A stretch of DNA of 44,939 bases from Actinomycetaceae bacterium (GTDB lineage: Bacteria > Actinomycetota > Actinomycetes > Actinomycetales > Actinomycetaceae), in NCBI GenBank assembly GCA_017934115.1, contig JAGBKC010000034.1, positions 1-44,939 of the forward strand. The letters are read 5' to 3'. The notes under the pieces are model-generated. The model did not search any database and was not told the DNA's origin. It was given only the letters and a program-made list of their open reading frames with translations. This document shows, piece after piece, positions 1 to 9,393 of the stretch. Position 1 is the stretch's first letter. Every line of letters starts with the position of its first letter. The translations under genes and the position numbers were made by a program.

Positions 1-1175
1 CAACTACTGGAGCCATTCATGCCGTAGATGCTGCACGCAAAAAGCGCACACCACCGACAGGAATTTTACCGCATCTACCTCCTCCCCATGTTAGTGTGGG
101 GCCAAACGAACTTGACATCTACACCTACGGGGACGATCTCTACACGGCAATGCTTAACGACATCCGCCACGCTAAAGAAAAAATTTTCTTCGAATTTTTT
201 ATCGTTAAAGACGATTCAACTGGCCAACACATCAAAGCTGAACTCATTAATGCCGCCCGGCGCGGTGTGCAAGTATACATTATCCTTGATACATGGGGAA
301 ATGCAAACCAAAGCCCACGAGCGCGACGCTTCCCACCTATTAAAAACCTCCACTATATCCTTTTCCCTTTTATACGGCCAGGAATCATCACTCAACGCTC
401 ACGCGATAAAGGGCGAGATCATCGAAAAATACTTACAGTTGATTCAAAAATCAGCTACGTAGGAGGTTACAATATAGGCACTTTATACGCCCACCATTGG
501 CGAGATACTCACGTGCGTATCGAAGGGCCGGCAACATGGGAACTGGAAAACGCTTTTATTGATATGTGGAATTCATACGCAAAATCAGATTCCCCTATCT
601 TAGTGAATTCACGCGAAACTCATTGGGATTCCACTATTTCCACTATTTTGAACACACCATCTTTGAATTCTTACCCTATTGCAGCAACTTACTTAAACGC
701 ATTAGGACGCGCACGTAAGCACGCTTGGATGACAATGGGGTATTTTATTCCAGATGAACCTATGATGACTGCCCTTGTAGGAGCAGCATCACGCGGCATT
801 GACGTGCGAATTCTTATCCCCCAATATTCTAACCACATTTATGCAGATTGGGTCGGACGCCCACATTACACCGAACTTCTTAATGCCGGAGTGCGTATTT
901 TCCTCTACAAAGAAGCAATGGTCCACGCAAAAACAATGACTGTCGATGGCAAATGGTCCACAGTAGGAACAGCCAATATCGACCGACTTTCCTTAAAAGG
1001 AAATTTCGAAGTGAACCTCTCCATTTATAGTGACGAATTCGCCAACGTTATGGAAAAAATCTTCAGTGTTGACCTCACTAATACACATGAGCTCACCTTG
1101 GAAGAATGGAACCAAAGAAATTCGTGGGCACGTTTAGGCGAAGCTGTTCTTAAACCACTTGCTCCGCTTTTATAA
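1..1175 (+). CDS. cls: Cardiolipin synthase / phospholipase D-family protein, 5' end outside window
   Basis: The reading frame is open from the first bases of the window, so the gene starts upstream; an internal ATG at 96 is probably not the start because coding-like sequence precedes it. Two HKD motifs are visible, HRKILTVD followed by a GG-N segment, and HAKTMTVD followed by GTANID. This is the paired catalytic signature of PLD-superfamily cardiolipin synthases, which join two phosphatidylglycerols or transfer a phosphatidyl group at the membrane. About 390 residues are present; the family usually has 470-510, with two N-terminal membrane helices, which would lie in the missing part. The next gene is convergent, and I see no clear terminator between them. 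Family is secure; the exact substrate is inferred. Confidence 0.85.
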   Translation, partial: TTGAIHAVDAARKKRTPPTGILPHLPPPHVSVGPNELDIYTYGDDLYTAMLNDIRHAKEKIFFEFFIVKDDSTGQHIKAELINAARRGVQVYIILDTWGNANQSPRARRFPPIKNLHYILFPFIRPGIITQRSRDKGRDHRKILTVDSKISYVGGYNIGTLYAHHWRDTHVRIEGPATWELENAFIDMWNSYAKSDSPILVNSRETHWDSTISTILNTPSLNSYPIAATYLNALGRARKHAWMTMGYFIPDEPMMTALVGAASRGIDVRILIPQYSNHIYADWVGRPHYTELLNAGVRIFLYKEAMVHAKTMTVDGKWSTVGTANIDRLSLKGNFEVNLSIYSDEFANVMEKIFSVDLTNTHELTLEEWNQRNSWARLGEAVLKPLAPLL

Positions 1176-1215
1176 GCCTATGAAACTCTATGAAAATAAC
1201 AGAAAGAATGAATTC

Positions 1216-1512
1216 CTAGCCTTCACGATACACAATACCCATACCACCTTCAGGATAATGCCATGTTAAAGCCTCGGCAGGAGCTAACATTGCACATGTA
1301 CCGCACTCTAGGCATGCCGCGAACTCGGCCTCAAGAACACCATTAGAACCATAACGATACACATGCGCTGGACACACACGCACCAACATATCAGCAACGT
1401 CTTGATGTTGGCTTAAGTATTCCTGATGTAGTTCAATATGTGAATTTCCATCATCAGTTTCATACATATTGACCGATAAACGTGCAGGTAACTTTTCTAA
1501 AAGACCACTCAT
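1216..1512 (-). CDS. fixX: FixX, ferredoxin-like partner of the Fix electron-transfer complex
   Basis: A protein of 98 residues. The chosen start is the ATG at 1512, which shares one base with the fixC stop (TAATG) and has AGGAAAGG just upstream inside fixC; a longer frame to 1536 lacks support. Four cysteines, one in VCPAH and three in CLECGTC, match the [4Fe-4S] ligands of FixX. The C-terminal run of WHYP, GG-G and YREG is the family hallmark. FixX passes electrons between FixC and the quinone or another acceptor. It is last in the fixABCX operon and translationally coupled to fixC. Confidence 0.9.
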   Translation of the reverse strand: MSGLLEKLPARLSVNMYETDDGNSHIELHQEYLSQHQDVADMLVRVCPAHVYRYGSNGVLEAEFAACLECGTCAMLAPAEALTWHYPEGGMGIVYREG

Positions 1513-2822
1513 TAGATATCCTTTCCTCCACGCCACGCAAGACGAAGAAGGTCACGTAACCGCACCTTTGATTTCTTCAAATTTTCGCGAATCAAAACAC
1601 CAATATGACGTCGAGGGCTGCCATCATGACGATATACCGAATACAAGAATTCTGAAGCAAAACGCCCCACCCCATCATATAAAAGTGAAGAATCCAAAAA
1701 ATCCGGAGCTTTCGCATATGTATTCATATCATCTGCAAGCCAACTCTTCTCATAAAAATCGCGATACACATCAAGAGCCGCAGAAGAATAATCCCTCTTT
1801 TCGATTGCCTTTTCGATAGCTTGCGCAGCTAAAATGCCTGTTTGTGCAGCTAAATCCATACCGCGAATAGTAAACCCAGTATTGAGCATAAAACCGGCAG
1901 CATCGCCAATTACTATGCACCCATCACTCACGTACGGACGAGCAACATGCACACCGCCTTCATTAACAAGATGGGCACCATATTCCAGTAATTCTCCACC
2001 TTCAATAAAAGGACGAACATCAGGATGATTCACAAAATGATCATGAATATCTGAAGATGACATCTGCGATTTTTCCAAAGCATCGAGACGCACAACTACA
2101 CCAACCGACACGGAATCTTTATTCGAGTAAACAAAACCACCACCCGACACGCCACATGTTGCGTCGCCAATATACGAATAAGCAGCTCCTTCATTACCGC
2201 TGAGATGAAATCGATCGCGAACAGATTGCTCACCAATGCGAAATACCGATTTAACCCCCACGCCAACATACTGAGACTGAGGTTTATCTCGCATGCCAGC
2301 ATCGCGAGCAAGGAATGAATTAACACCATCTGCCAGCACAACAACGCGCGAACGCATTTCTTCGCCTGCAGCCACAACACCTACAATAGCTCCAGAATCA
2401 CCATCGGCACGCAAAAGCCGATCTACCTTAAAACCCGGAACAACGCTAACACCAGCATCTTCACATTGTTCTAATATCCACGCATCAAGATGCGCACGCA
2501 AAACAGTCACAGCATTAACTGGCTTAGCCAAACGGGAATCCCAATAATCAAGGCCGACTGAAGAAGACTCATTCAAAAACACAACTTTATTGCGCGTAAT
2601 AACTCGTTCAATAGGAGCTTCGTCAAAAAAATGAGGAAAAACATCTTCAAGAACAGAACAATAAAAAACACCACCACTTAAATTTTTCGAGCCCGATATT
2701 TCAGCGCGCTCAATCAGAGCAACATCACAGCCTGCCTTAGCCAATTGATACGCACACACACCACCAGCAATGCCACCACCTACGACGATAACATCGAAAT
2801 CGTATTCTTCTTCGCTTGCCAT
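1512..2822 (-). CDS. fixC: FixC, FAD-dependent ETF:quinone oxidoreductase-like flavoprotein
   Basis: 436 residues, normal for FixC. It opens with a dinucleotide-binding Rossmann motif (VVGGGIAG near residues 12-20). Near the C-terminus GDAAGF, then TGFTIRGMDLA, is typical of the FAD-binding part of the ETF-QO/FixC family. It takes electrons from the FixAB flavoprotein and passes them to FixX and the membrane acceptor. In known Fix complexes this is linked to flavin-based electron bifurcation from NADH to quinone and ferredoxin. The start at 2822 has GGAGAGAGAAGG upstream. An 88-bp gap separates it from fixB; it overlaps fixX by one base. The electron donor and acceptor in this organism are not shown by the sequence. 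Confidence 0.9.
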   Translation of the reverse strand: MASEEEYDFDVIVVGGGIAGGVCAYQLAKAGCDVALIERAEISGSKNLSGGVFYCSVLEDVFPHFFDEAPIERVITRNKVVFLNESSSVGLDYWDSRLAKPVNAVTVLRAHLDAWILEQCEDAGVSVVPGFKVDRLLRADGDSGAIVGVVAAGEEMRSRVVVLADGVNSFLARDAGMRDKPQSQYVGVGVKSVFRIGEQSVRDRFHLSGNEGAAYSYIGDATCGVSGGGFVYSNKDSVSVGVVVRLDALEKSQMSSSDIHDHFVNHPDVRPFIEGGELLEYGAHLVNEGGVHVARPYVSDGCIVIGDAAGFMLNTGFTIRGMDLAAQTGILAAQAIEKAIEKRDYSSAALDVYRDFYEKSWLADDMNTYAKAPDFLDSSLLYDGVGRFASEFLYSVYRHDGSPRRHIGVLIRENLKKSKVRLRDLLRLAWRGGKDI

Positions 2823-2910
2823 ATCGAACCTTCTCTCTCCTTTAATAGTAACGCCGCCCTACCATCTACAATGACAGAGCAGCTAAAAGGACAAGAAGTT
2901 CACACTTCAA

Positions 2911-3816
2911 TTACGACTGAAGCGCTTGGGTAAGTGCCGGGATGATCTGATAGACATCGCCCACAATGCCATAATCGGCTTGCTCAAAGATTGGCGCATC
3001 TGGATCGTTATTAATAGCAACAATCACCTTTGCATCATTGATGCCAGATGTATGCTGAATCTGCCCAGACACACCAGCAGCAATGTAGAGATCAGGTGAG
3101 ACACTCACACCGGAAATTCCTATGTAGCGATCACGCGACATCCAACTGGTTCCTTCCGAGAGCGGACGAGTACATCCAAGTTCACCATCTACCGCTTTAG
3201 CTAAATCTTCAGCCAAGGAAAGATCTTCTTTATTATTGAAACCACGACCTGCACAAACAATACGTTGAGCCTGATTCAATTGAGCACTTTGAACATTATC
3301 CTTTTCTTCACTCACAATGCGCGCAGAGTACGTATCAGCAGCAGCAGTATTATGTGAAGCATCTTCACTTTCAACAGCCTCACCTTCGATTTCGCCACCG
3401 CCATCAACAACAGCAACATATGGACCACGGAAGGCAACATCTTGATCAGCGATTCCGCCAAAGCGCGCAAGATGACCAGTTGCAAGATCACCATCTGGCT
3501 GTGCATGGCGCAACCCCGTAAAGATAGGCGCACCTAAACGCGCAGCTGCTGCAGCCGCAAGAACACGTTCAGCAGGGCGGTTAGCAGCCAAAATCATATC
3601 TCCGCGATTTGCCAAACCAGCCAACACATTACCAAAAACAGGAGCTGCCACTTCAACAGGAGCATCTTTTTCAATGGGGATACGAATGACGCGATCAACA
3701 CCAGCGATATCTACATCGCCAGCAACAATAACATTGACCTTACCGCCATATTCACGCCCCAAATCAACCAAGGCAGCAATATTTTTATTTGCCGAAATAA
3801 TCCATGTATCAGTCAT
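2911..3816 (-). CDS. fixB: FixB, electron transfer flavoprotein alpha subunit
   Basis: 301 residues with the ETF-alpha C-terminal FAD domain: VCAGRGF, then a GCTRPLSEG segment, then SGVSVSPDLYIAAGVSGQIQ and a following HTSGINDAKVIVAINND region that contacts FAD. The N-terminal half is the weaker alpha/beta ETF fold with an acidic insert around residues 140-165. FixB pairs with FixA to form the soluble flavoprotein that feeds FixC. It begins 9 bases after the fixA stop, so the two are one transcript. Confidence 0.92.
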   Translation of the reverse strand: MTDTWIISANKNIAALVDLGREYGGKVNVIVAGDVDIAGVDRVIRIPIEKDAPVEVAAPVFGNVLAGLANRGDMILAANRPAERVLAAAAAARLGAPIFTGLRHAQPDGDLATGHLARFGGIADQDVAFRGPYVAVVDGGGEIEGEAVESEDASHNTAAADTYSARIVSEEKDNVQSAQLNQAQRIVCAGRGFNNKEDLSLAEDLAKAVDGELGCTRPLSEGTSWMSRDRYIGISGVSVSPDLYIAAGVSGQIQHTSGINDAKVIVAINNDPDAPIFEQADYGIVGDVYQIIPALTQALQS

Positions 3817-3825
3817 CTTTTCCTC

Positions 3826-4599
3826 CTACAAAACACCATCACTCTTTAACGCATCAACAAGTTGCTGGGCAATCGATTCAGGAGTGCCCTCAAGCATGGT
3901 GCCCTTACGCGATGCTTTTTCAGGAACAAGATAATCAGTTACACGCGGCTCACTTCCCGTAGGTACAGAAACATCAGCCAAGGTAATCACTTCGACAGGT
4001 TTTTTAGCAGCAGCTAAAATTTCCTTCATGGAAGCTACTTTTGGGGTCACAGCGTCTGATGTCACACCAACAGCTAAAGGCCCTTCCACTTCAATAGTTC
4101 GCGTAACTCCACCAGGAAGCATCTGCGTTAAAATATATTTTTTACCTTGTTTTTCTACTTTGCTCACTTCTTCAAAGCATGGCCAGCCCATATGCGCAGC
4201 CACCAAAGCCGGCATAAGACGAGCACCTTCATCTACCGACGCATCACCCGTTAATAAAAGTTCCACATTTTCAATCTTGCGCAAAACTTCAGCCAGAGCA
4301 TAAGCCACCGTGGTTGCATTCCATTTTGCCGTAGCATCATCGGCAAGAATAAGGCCACGATCAAAACCTTTACTCATTGCATTCTTTTTAGCGCTCGATG
4401 CAGCAATATCTACTGGGCCAACAGAAATACCAACAAGCTCATCACCCAATTCATCCGCTAAATCTCGGCCAACTTGAATTGCTACAGGATCGTATTCTGA
4501 AACAGCTTTTTTAGCTCTCGACCAATCAATATGTCCATCTTCGCGCACGGTAGCATCTTGTGGATTTGCAGCATACTTATAAGCAACCACTACTGCCAT
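3826..4599 (-). CDS. fixA: FixA, electron transfer flavoprotein beta subunit
   Basis: 257 residues. The ATG at 4599 is preferred to an upstream in-frame ATG at 4632 because it carries GGGAGG six bases upstream and gives the conserved start MAVVVAYKYAANPQD. The ETF-beta fold is visible: an N-terminal alpha/beta domain, a LLTGDASVDEGARLMP segment, and a C-terminal region that binds the adenine nucleotide or FAD in bifurcating ETFs. First gene of fixABCX; its own promoter (TATAAT at 4643-4638) lies behind the leuB terminator. Confidence 0.92.
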   Translation of the reverse strand: MAVVVAYKYAANPQDATVREDGHIDWSRAKKAVSEYDPVAIQVGRDLADELGDELVGISVGPVDIAASSAKKNAMSKGFDRGLILADDATAKWNATTVAYALAEVLRKIENVELLLTGDASVDEGARLMPALVAAHMGWPCFEEVSKVEKQGKKYILTQMLPGGVTRTIEVEGPLAVGVTSDAVTPKVASMKEILAAAKKPVEVITLADVSVPTGSEPRVTDYLVPEKASRKGTMLEGTPESIAQQLVDALKSDGVL

Positions 4600-4637
4600 G
4601 GCACACCTCCCTTGTGTGTTCTTTTTCTTCACATGGA

Positions 4638-4643
4638 ATTATA
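4638..4643 (-). promoter_or_regulatory. Probable -10 box of the fixABCX promoter
   Basis: On the minus strand a perfect TATAAT lies 38 bases before the fixA ATG and just downstream of the leuB terminator. The -35 position 17 bases further up is only TTTTTA, so a weak or activator-dependent promoter is likely. Position fits a transcription start near 4631. Confidence 0.5.
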
Positions 4644-4661
4644 TACGTGACACATAGTATT

Positions 4662-4703
4662 AAAAAGAAAAACTCGCATGCTCCACAAAGGAACACACGA
4701 GTT
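4662..4703 (-). terminator. Rho-independent terminator after leuB
   Basis: Read on the minus strand: AACTCG-TG-TGTTCC, a short loop, GGAGCA-TG-CGAGTT, then TTTTCTTTTT. The arms pair apart from a symmetric TG/TG bulge and one G-T wobble. It separates leuB transcription from the fixABCX promoter. Confidence 0.8.
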
Positions 4704-4728
4704 CATCACAAGCATATTTTATTATCTT

Positions 4729-5805
4729 TTAATGGCCTGCCGGGTCTTTAATAAGGGCGATGATAGCATCTCCAATTTGTTCGGTCGTACGCACCAATTG
4801 TGCACCTGATTGCGCAGCAACTGCGCGGTTGCGCATATCATCTGTGATGGCAGCATCAATAAGGCGCGCAGCATCAGCATATCCCATGTGTTCGAGCAAT
4901 AAAGCTGCAGAAGCGATTGCAGCTGTTGGATCTGCTTTGCCTGTACCGGCAATATCAGGAGCTGATCCGTGAATGGGCTCAAACATTGATGGATACGTTC
5001 CTTCAGGATTAATATTTGCCGAAGCCGCCAAGCCAACTCCACCAGTAACAGCACCAGCCTCATCAGTCAAAATATCGCCAAATAAGTTATCAGTCAGCAA
5101 TACATCAAAACGAGATGGTTCAGTTACTAAGAAGATAGTTGCAGCATCAACATGCATATAATCAACTGTAACCTGCGGATATTCTTTAGAAATTTCTTCC
5201 ACATAACGACGATACAAACCGCCGGCACGTTGCAAAACATTTTGCTTATGTACCCAGGTCAATTTTTTACGTTGACGCGATTGTGCCTTTTCAAATGCAT
5301 AACGGACAATTCGTTCTACACCTTTAGCGGTGTTCACCGATACTTCTTTGGCAACTTCATCTGCCGTTCCTTCATTTTCAACAGAACCTTCACCGCAGTA
5401 CAAGCCTTCAGTTCCTTCACGAACAACAACAAAATCAATGTCGCCAGGATTCTTTAGCGGAGTAGGAACACCTGGATAATATTTTGAAGGACGCAAATTA
5501 ACGTAGTGATCAAGGGTAAAACGCAAGTTCAACAAAAGTCCGCGTTCAAGAATTCCCGGAGTCACCGACGGATCACCAATAGCACCAAGCAAAATAGCAT
5601 CATGCTGTTTAATAGATTCAAGTTCATCATCAGGCAAAATTTCACCTGTTCGATGATAGCGCGCAGCGCCAAGGTCGAACATAGTTTCTTTAACATTGAC
5701 TTCAGAACCTTCAAGTGCCACTTTCAACGCACGCAAAGCTTGCTCAGTAACTTCTTTGCCGATACCATCACCTGGAATAACAGCTATTTTTAATTCACGG
5801 TTCAT
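4729..5805 (-). CDS. leuB: 3-isopropylmalate dehydrogenase
   Basis: 358 residues, close to the actinobacterial LeuB length. The N-terminus has the family motif [22 protein letters not shown], then VNLRP, then the metal- and substrate-binding segment [14 protein letters not shown] and the cofactor loop [15 protein letters not shown] are all present. It oxidatively decarboxylates 3-isopropylmalate in leucine synthesis using NAD. No leuA, leuC or leuD lies in the window, so a related beta-decarboxylating dehydrogenase cannot be wholly excluded. Transcribed alone from the divergent region 5806-6059. Confidence 0.85.
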   Translation of the reverse strand: MNRELKIAVIPGDGIGKEVTEQALRALKVALEGSEVNVKETMFDLGAARYHRTGEILPDDELESIKQHDAILLGAIGDPSVTPGILERGLLLNLRFTLDHYVNLRPSKYYPGVPTPLKNPGDIDFVVVREGTEGLYCGEGSVENEGTADEVAKEVSVNTAKGVERIVRYAFEKAQSRQRKKLTWVHKQNVLQRAGGLYRRYVEEISKEYPQVTVDYMHVDAATIFLVTEPSRFDVLLTDNLFGDILTDEAGAVTGGVGLAASANINPEGTYPSMFEPIHGSAPDIAGTGKADPTAAIASAALLLEHMGYADAARLIDAAITDDMRNRAVAAQSGAQLVRTTEQIGDAIIALIKDPAGH

Positions 5806-5879
5806 ATTACGCCCTCATCTCTTATGTATTTCGTGTTTAATGTACCACTGACAGATACGAAATGAAAAGAGTTTCTTTC

Positions 5880-5902
5880 AATAGGTACATGTATCACCTA
5901 AA
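5880..5902. promoter_or_regulatory. Inverted repeat TAGGT-N9-ACCTA between leuB and the FecCD permease
   Basis: In the 254-bp divergent region TAGGT (5882-5886) and ACCTA (5896-5900) form a short dyad. The half-sites resemble those of DtxR/IdeR metal regulators, but the spacer is 9 rather than 7. A metal-responsive operator for the transporter is only a suggestion. No riboswitch was recognised in the region. Confidence 0.25.
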
Positions 5903-6059
5903 CATATCGAATGTAAAACTTCACCACCCCTTAGACACCTCCATGCATCACATTCACAGCCGCATGCACCATATAAACATACTCCATTTGCTACTTTTAC
6001 GAAAAATTTTCTTCATCTAAAACCATAACTGCAGCCACCACAAGAAAGCCACCAGTAAA

Positions 6060-7157
6060 ATGATTTTTACTATGGACATAGATGCGCAAACAACAGGAGA
6101 TACACACGATAAACAGATTTTTTCTACACTTATCGGCATCATACTTACTGTTCTTACCATCAGTATCACAATCATTGCCCTTGGATTAGGTGACTATTAC
6201 GTTTCTCCTATTGACGTCATAAAAGTACTTATCGATTGGTGTATGCGCGCTTTTTCGTGGGCAATACCCAATGAGGGCCTCGAATCCGTAGGCGTCAATG
6301 AATCCACAGTCATTTTAAAAGTGCGACTTCCCCGCATTCTTCTTGCACTTCTTATTGGCGGCGGCTTAGCAGTTAGCGGCGCCACCCTACAAGCAATTCT
6401 TTCCAATCCACTTGTTTCTCCCGATATTATCGGAGTGAGTCAAGGAGCATCTTTTGGCGGAGTTCTTGCCATTATGCTTGGACTAAGCAGCGCATGGATT
6501 TTAGGCGGAGCAATGATAATGGGAATATGCGCCGTTGGCATCTTGCTCTCTTTTGCATCTCTTCGCTCAGGCTCACACATTCTTACCGTTGTGCTCGGAG
6601 GCATTGTCACCGCCTCATTTTTTCAAGCTCTCGTTTCACTCGTTACTTATCTAGCAGATCCTTACACCACACTTCCCTCTATTACATTTTGGCTTATGGG
6701 ATCGCTTTCTAATGCCTCATGGAAAGCTATTGCTGTTGCCTTTTTCCCTATCACATGTGGATTCATACTTATTTACCTGCTGCGCTGGCGCATTAACATT
6801 CTTGCTCTTGGCGATGAGGATGCTATGTCTCTAGGCGTCAATTCCAAGCGTTTACGCATCATTCTTATCAGTGTCGTCTCATTGATCGTTGCCTCTACCG
6901 TTGCCGTTGCAGGCGTCGTAGGGTGGATCGGACTGGTCATTCCCCACCTTATGCGCCTTATTGGCGGAAATGACTACCGCCATGTCATTCCATTTTCTTT
7001 CTTGGCAGGCGCAAGTTTTCTCACATTCATTGACACGATTGCGCGTATAGGAACATCGGGCGAAATTCCTCTTGGAGTTTTAACTGCACTTATAGGAGCC
7101 CCATTCTTTGCATATCTTCTTCTACGTCAAAGAAATAAAGCCCTTAGCTATGTGTAA
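6060..7157 (+). CDS. FecCD-family ABC transporter permease (iron-siderophore, heme or corrinoid)
   Basis: 365 residues, mostly hydrophobic with about nine to ten membrane spans. Family motifs include RLPRILLALLIGGGLAVSGA, then NPLVSPDIIGVSQGA near residues 120-140, and the cytoplasmic coupling helix GWIGLVIPHLMRLIGGNDYR near residue 290. It forms the membrane channel of a BtuCD-type importer. A second ATG at 6072 is an alternative start; neither has a strong ribosome site. The binding protein follows at 7342, but no ATPase gene is nearby, so that subunit must come from elsewhere. Confidence 0.85.
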   Translation: MIFTMDIDAQTTGDTHDKQIFSTLIGIILTVLTISITIIALGLGDYYVSPIDVIKVLIDWCMRAFSWAIPNEGLESVGVNESTVILKVRLPRILLALLIGGGLAVSGATLQAILSNPLVSPDIIGVSQGASFGGVLAIMLGLSSAWILGGAMIMGICAVGILLSFASLRSGSHILTVVLGGIVTASFFQALVSLVTYLADPYTTLPSITFWLMGSLSNASWKAIAVAFFPITCGFILIYLLRWRINILALGDEDAMSLGVNSKRLRIILISVVSLIVASTVAVAGVVGWIGLVIPHLMRLIGGNDYRHVIPFSFLAGASFLTFIDTIARIGTSGEIPLGVLTALIGAPFFAYLLLRQRNKALSYV

Positions 7158-7341
7158 CTTTTCTTTATATATTCACTCAGCTATGACACTGTTCTGCACC
7201 TAATGTCCCCCCATACGGAAACAATAAAGAAAAATCTGTGTCATTAAATATAAATATAACTCCTAACACAACTAATCTTTCTTGTGTTCATAGCACATAT
7301 GCACAAACTTTTCAGTTTCCACTCGAAAGGATGTCATTCTT

Positions 7342-8457
7342 ATGAAATATAAGAAAATCATTGGCCTCACAGGCCTTATCTCTCTCGCTCTTAGCGCAAG
7401 CTTAAGCGCTTGTACCACAGGAGCTAAAGAGAACACAAACAAAAACTCAACTGTCACCATTACCGACCAATCACACCCAGAACGACAGGTAGAAATAACA
7501 ACCCCTGTCAATAAAATTGTTACTGCCGTTATCCCTTACCCAGAAGTGGTAGTGGCTGTTGACGGAGGTTCCTGGGAACGCCTAGTTGGTGTTAACGAAA
7601 CAACTGTCACGCTTAACAAAAACAACATTGCAGGTGAATTGTTCCCTGAATCAAAAAATCTTAAAGTTGTTGCATCTTCAAACTTCGATGTTGACCCTGA
7701 AAGCTTGACCGAACTTGGCGCACAAGTAGCTGTACAGTGGGAAACCGAAGACATGGAACATCTTCAGCAAGCAGGAATCCCTACACTTGGCGTCAATTAT
7801 GGCACTCTTGACTTACTTCAAGGCTGGATCACAATGACAGGAAAGATGATTGGCAAAAGCGAGCGCGCAAACGCAATCATCAATCGCATGAACGAAACAA
7901 AAGACGATATCGAAGCAAAGGTCAAGAAACTCAATGCTGAGCCCGTACGCACAACAACAGTCCTTGCTGTTGAAGATTCGGCCTTCACTGTTTTTTCAGG
8001 AAAACGCTCTCTTGATAGTGAAACCTATATGCGCGCTGGCGGAAGTCCATTATTTACCGATTTGAAAGAATCGAATGGCCAGGTAAACGCTGAAGAATTC
8101 ATCGCTGTCGACCCTGAAGTTATTTTCATTTCTGGCCTTGGCAAAGCAAAACCAGAAGATATTTTGAATCACCCCTTACTTCAAAACGTTAGCGCCGTGA
8201 AAAATAAGCGCGTTTACAAGACTCCTACCGGCATTTTCCCATGGCAACCACCGAGTGCAGAAAATTATCTCATGTGGCATTGGTCGGCAGCGTTGCTCCA
8301 TCCAGAGATCTATGATTGGGATGAGCGAGCAATGGTAAAAGACAACTTTAAGTTCCTCTTCAACGTTGATTTAACTGATGAACAACTTGACAAAGTTTTA
8401 CGCAGTGAGATGAATAAAAATTCTGCACAATACACTGATTTATTTGGGAAAAAGTAA
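7342..8457 (+). CDS. ABC transporter substrate-binding lipoprotein, FecB/BtuF-like
   Basis: 371 residues with a lipoprotein signal peptide (MKYKK, hydrophobic core, lipobox LSAC with Cys at about residue 24). The rest fits a helical-backbone periplasmic binding protein: a VTAVIPYPEVVVAV first strand, the FDVDPESLTELGAQVAV segment and a C-terminal FPWQPPSAENYLMWHW region seen in iron-complex binding proteins. It would capture a metal chelate outside the cell for the 6060-7157 permease. AAAGGATG precedes the ATG by 8 bases. Substrate not determinable. Confidence 0.82.
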   Translation: MKYKKIIGLTGLISLALSASLSACTTGAKENTNKNSTVTITDQSHPERQVEITTPVNKIVTAVIPYPEVVVAVDGGSWERLVGVNETTVTLNKNNIAGELFPESKNLKVVASSNFDVDPESLTELGAQVAVQWETEDMEHLQQAGIPTLGVNYGTLDLLQGWITMTGKMIGKSERANAIINRMNETKDDIEAKVKKLNAEPVRTTTVLAVEDSAFTVFSGKRSLDSETYMRAGGSPLFTDLKESNGQVNAEEFIAVDPEVIFISGLGKAKPEDILNHPLLQNVSAVKNKRVYKTPTGIFPWQPPSAENYLMWHWSAALLHPEIYDWDERAMVKDNFKFLFNVDLTDEQLDKVLRSEMNKNSAQYTDLFGKK

Positions 8458-8471
8458 GGTATGGATGCATT

Positions 8472-9242
8472 ATGGCCACACCCAAATTTCAGCTCACTAT
8501 TGACCAGTCATTAAACGCCACATCAGCAACTGTGCGCAATAAAGAAGGAAATGTTATCACTTCATCCGTAAAGGAGTACAACCGAAAAGATAACACTTCC
8601 GATGTTTCTACAGGAGCATATGCACCACGTGGCATTATTGACGATATGTGCGATGTTGTTATAAGTGTTCTCGGATTAAATGAGTGCGCGCCTGATGCTC
8701 AAGCAAACGCCACACAAACGGTTACTGCAGCTGAGCTTTCTTCCGTCACTTTTACACATCAGCCCAATGATGTGATCGTATGGGACATCACCGATGGATT
8801 ACCTATATGCGATGCTTTAAGCGATAGCGATGACTACGCTAAAGACATAGCAAAGCAGCTTTCACAAAAATGCAATATCACCATTGAAGCAGACAGCGTC
8901 CTTGCGCGCCTTTCATGGATACTTACAAACATCAAAGACGCACATGAAAAGAGCGAAAAAGGTCTACTTCGATACGGAAATCCGAGCTGCTGGATGTTAT
9001 GGAATCTATCTGGTGGAGTTAACGGGCTCGACAATGGCGAAACTAAGCATGTTATCACGACACAGGATGCGCAAGAAACAGGTTTATATAATGTTTCACA
9101 TGGCACATGGGATGAAGAATTGTGCAACAAAGCAGGAATTCCTCTTTCCATATTGCCAACCATTGCCAAACCTAACGAAAATCTGGCACAGTGCCGCTCG
9201 GACGGGATCATGCCCGGCGTACCTATAGTTGACACACATTAA
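8472..9242 (+). CDS. Truncated FGGY-family carbohydrate kinase-like protein
   Basis: 256 residues that follow the N-terminal domain of glycerol/xylulose kinases: LTIDQS near residue 9 (family AIDQGT), VIVWDITDGLPICDAL (family VVWD...GKPVYNAIVWQ), SEKGLLRYG, WMLWNLSGG, LYNVSHGTWDEELCNKAGIP and LPTI. The protein stops at GVPIVDTH, exactly where active kinases read GIPI-x-GDQQ with the catalytic Asp. The whole ATP-binding C-terminal domain is therefore missing, and the DQGT and WQDRR motifs are altered. I find no continuation downstream, only a terminator. It is 14 bases after the binding protein and co-transcribed. Either a decayed kinase or a repurposed N-domain protein. Confidence 0.65.
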   Translation: MATPKFQLTIDQSLNATSATVRNKEGNVITSSVKEYNRKDNTSDVSTGAYAPRGIIDDMCDVVISVLGLNECAPDAQANATQTVTAAELSSVTFTHQPNDVIVWDITDGLPICDALSDSDDYAKDIAKQLSQKCNITIEADSVLARLSWILTNIKDAHEKSEKGLLRYGNPSCWMLWNLSGGVNGLDNGETKHVITTQDAQETGLYNVSHGTWDEELCNKAGIPLSILPTIAKPNENLAQCRSDGIMPGVPIVDTH

Positions 9243-9289
9243 AAATCAATATATACATATCGCTGATTCAAAAAAATGCACAATATCGG

Positions 9290-9331
9290 CGAAGCAATCT
9301 TTTACATCACAAAGATTGCTTCGTCTTTTTT
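9290..9331 (+). terminator. Strong rho-independent terminator of the transporter operon
   Basis: Perfect 13-bp stem CGAAGCAATCTTT / AAAGATTGCTTCG (9290-9302 and 9311-9323) with an 8-base loop, followed by TCTTTTTT. The T-run is only on the plus side, so it serves the permease/binding-protein/FGGY transcript. Confidence 0.92.
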
Positions 9332-9393
9332 ATTCTGCACAATAAAACAACAATGAAATTACGAACCTATATAGGGTCAAAATTCCTCATACA

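Noticed and set aside
5806..6059. T-box or leucine riboswitch before leuB
   Set aside because: No specifier-loop or antiterminator-like structure and no TGGN core could be identified.
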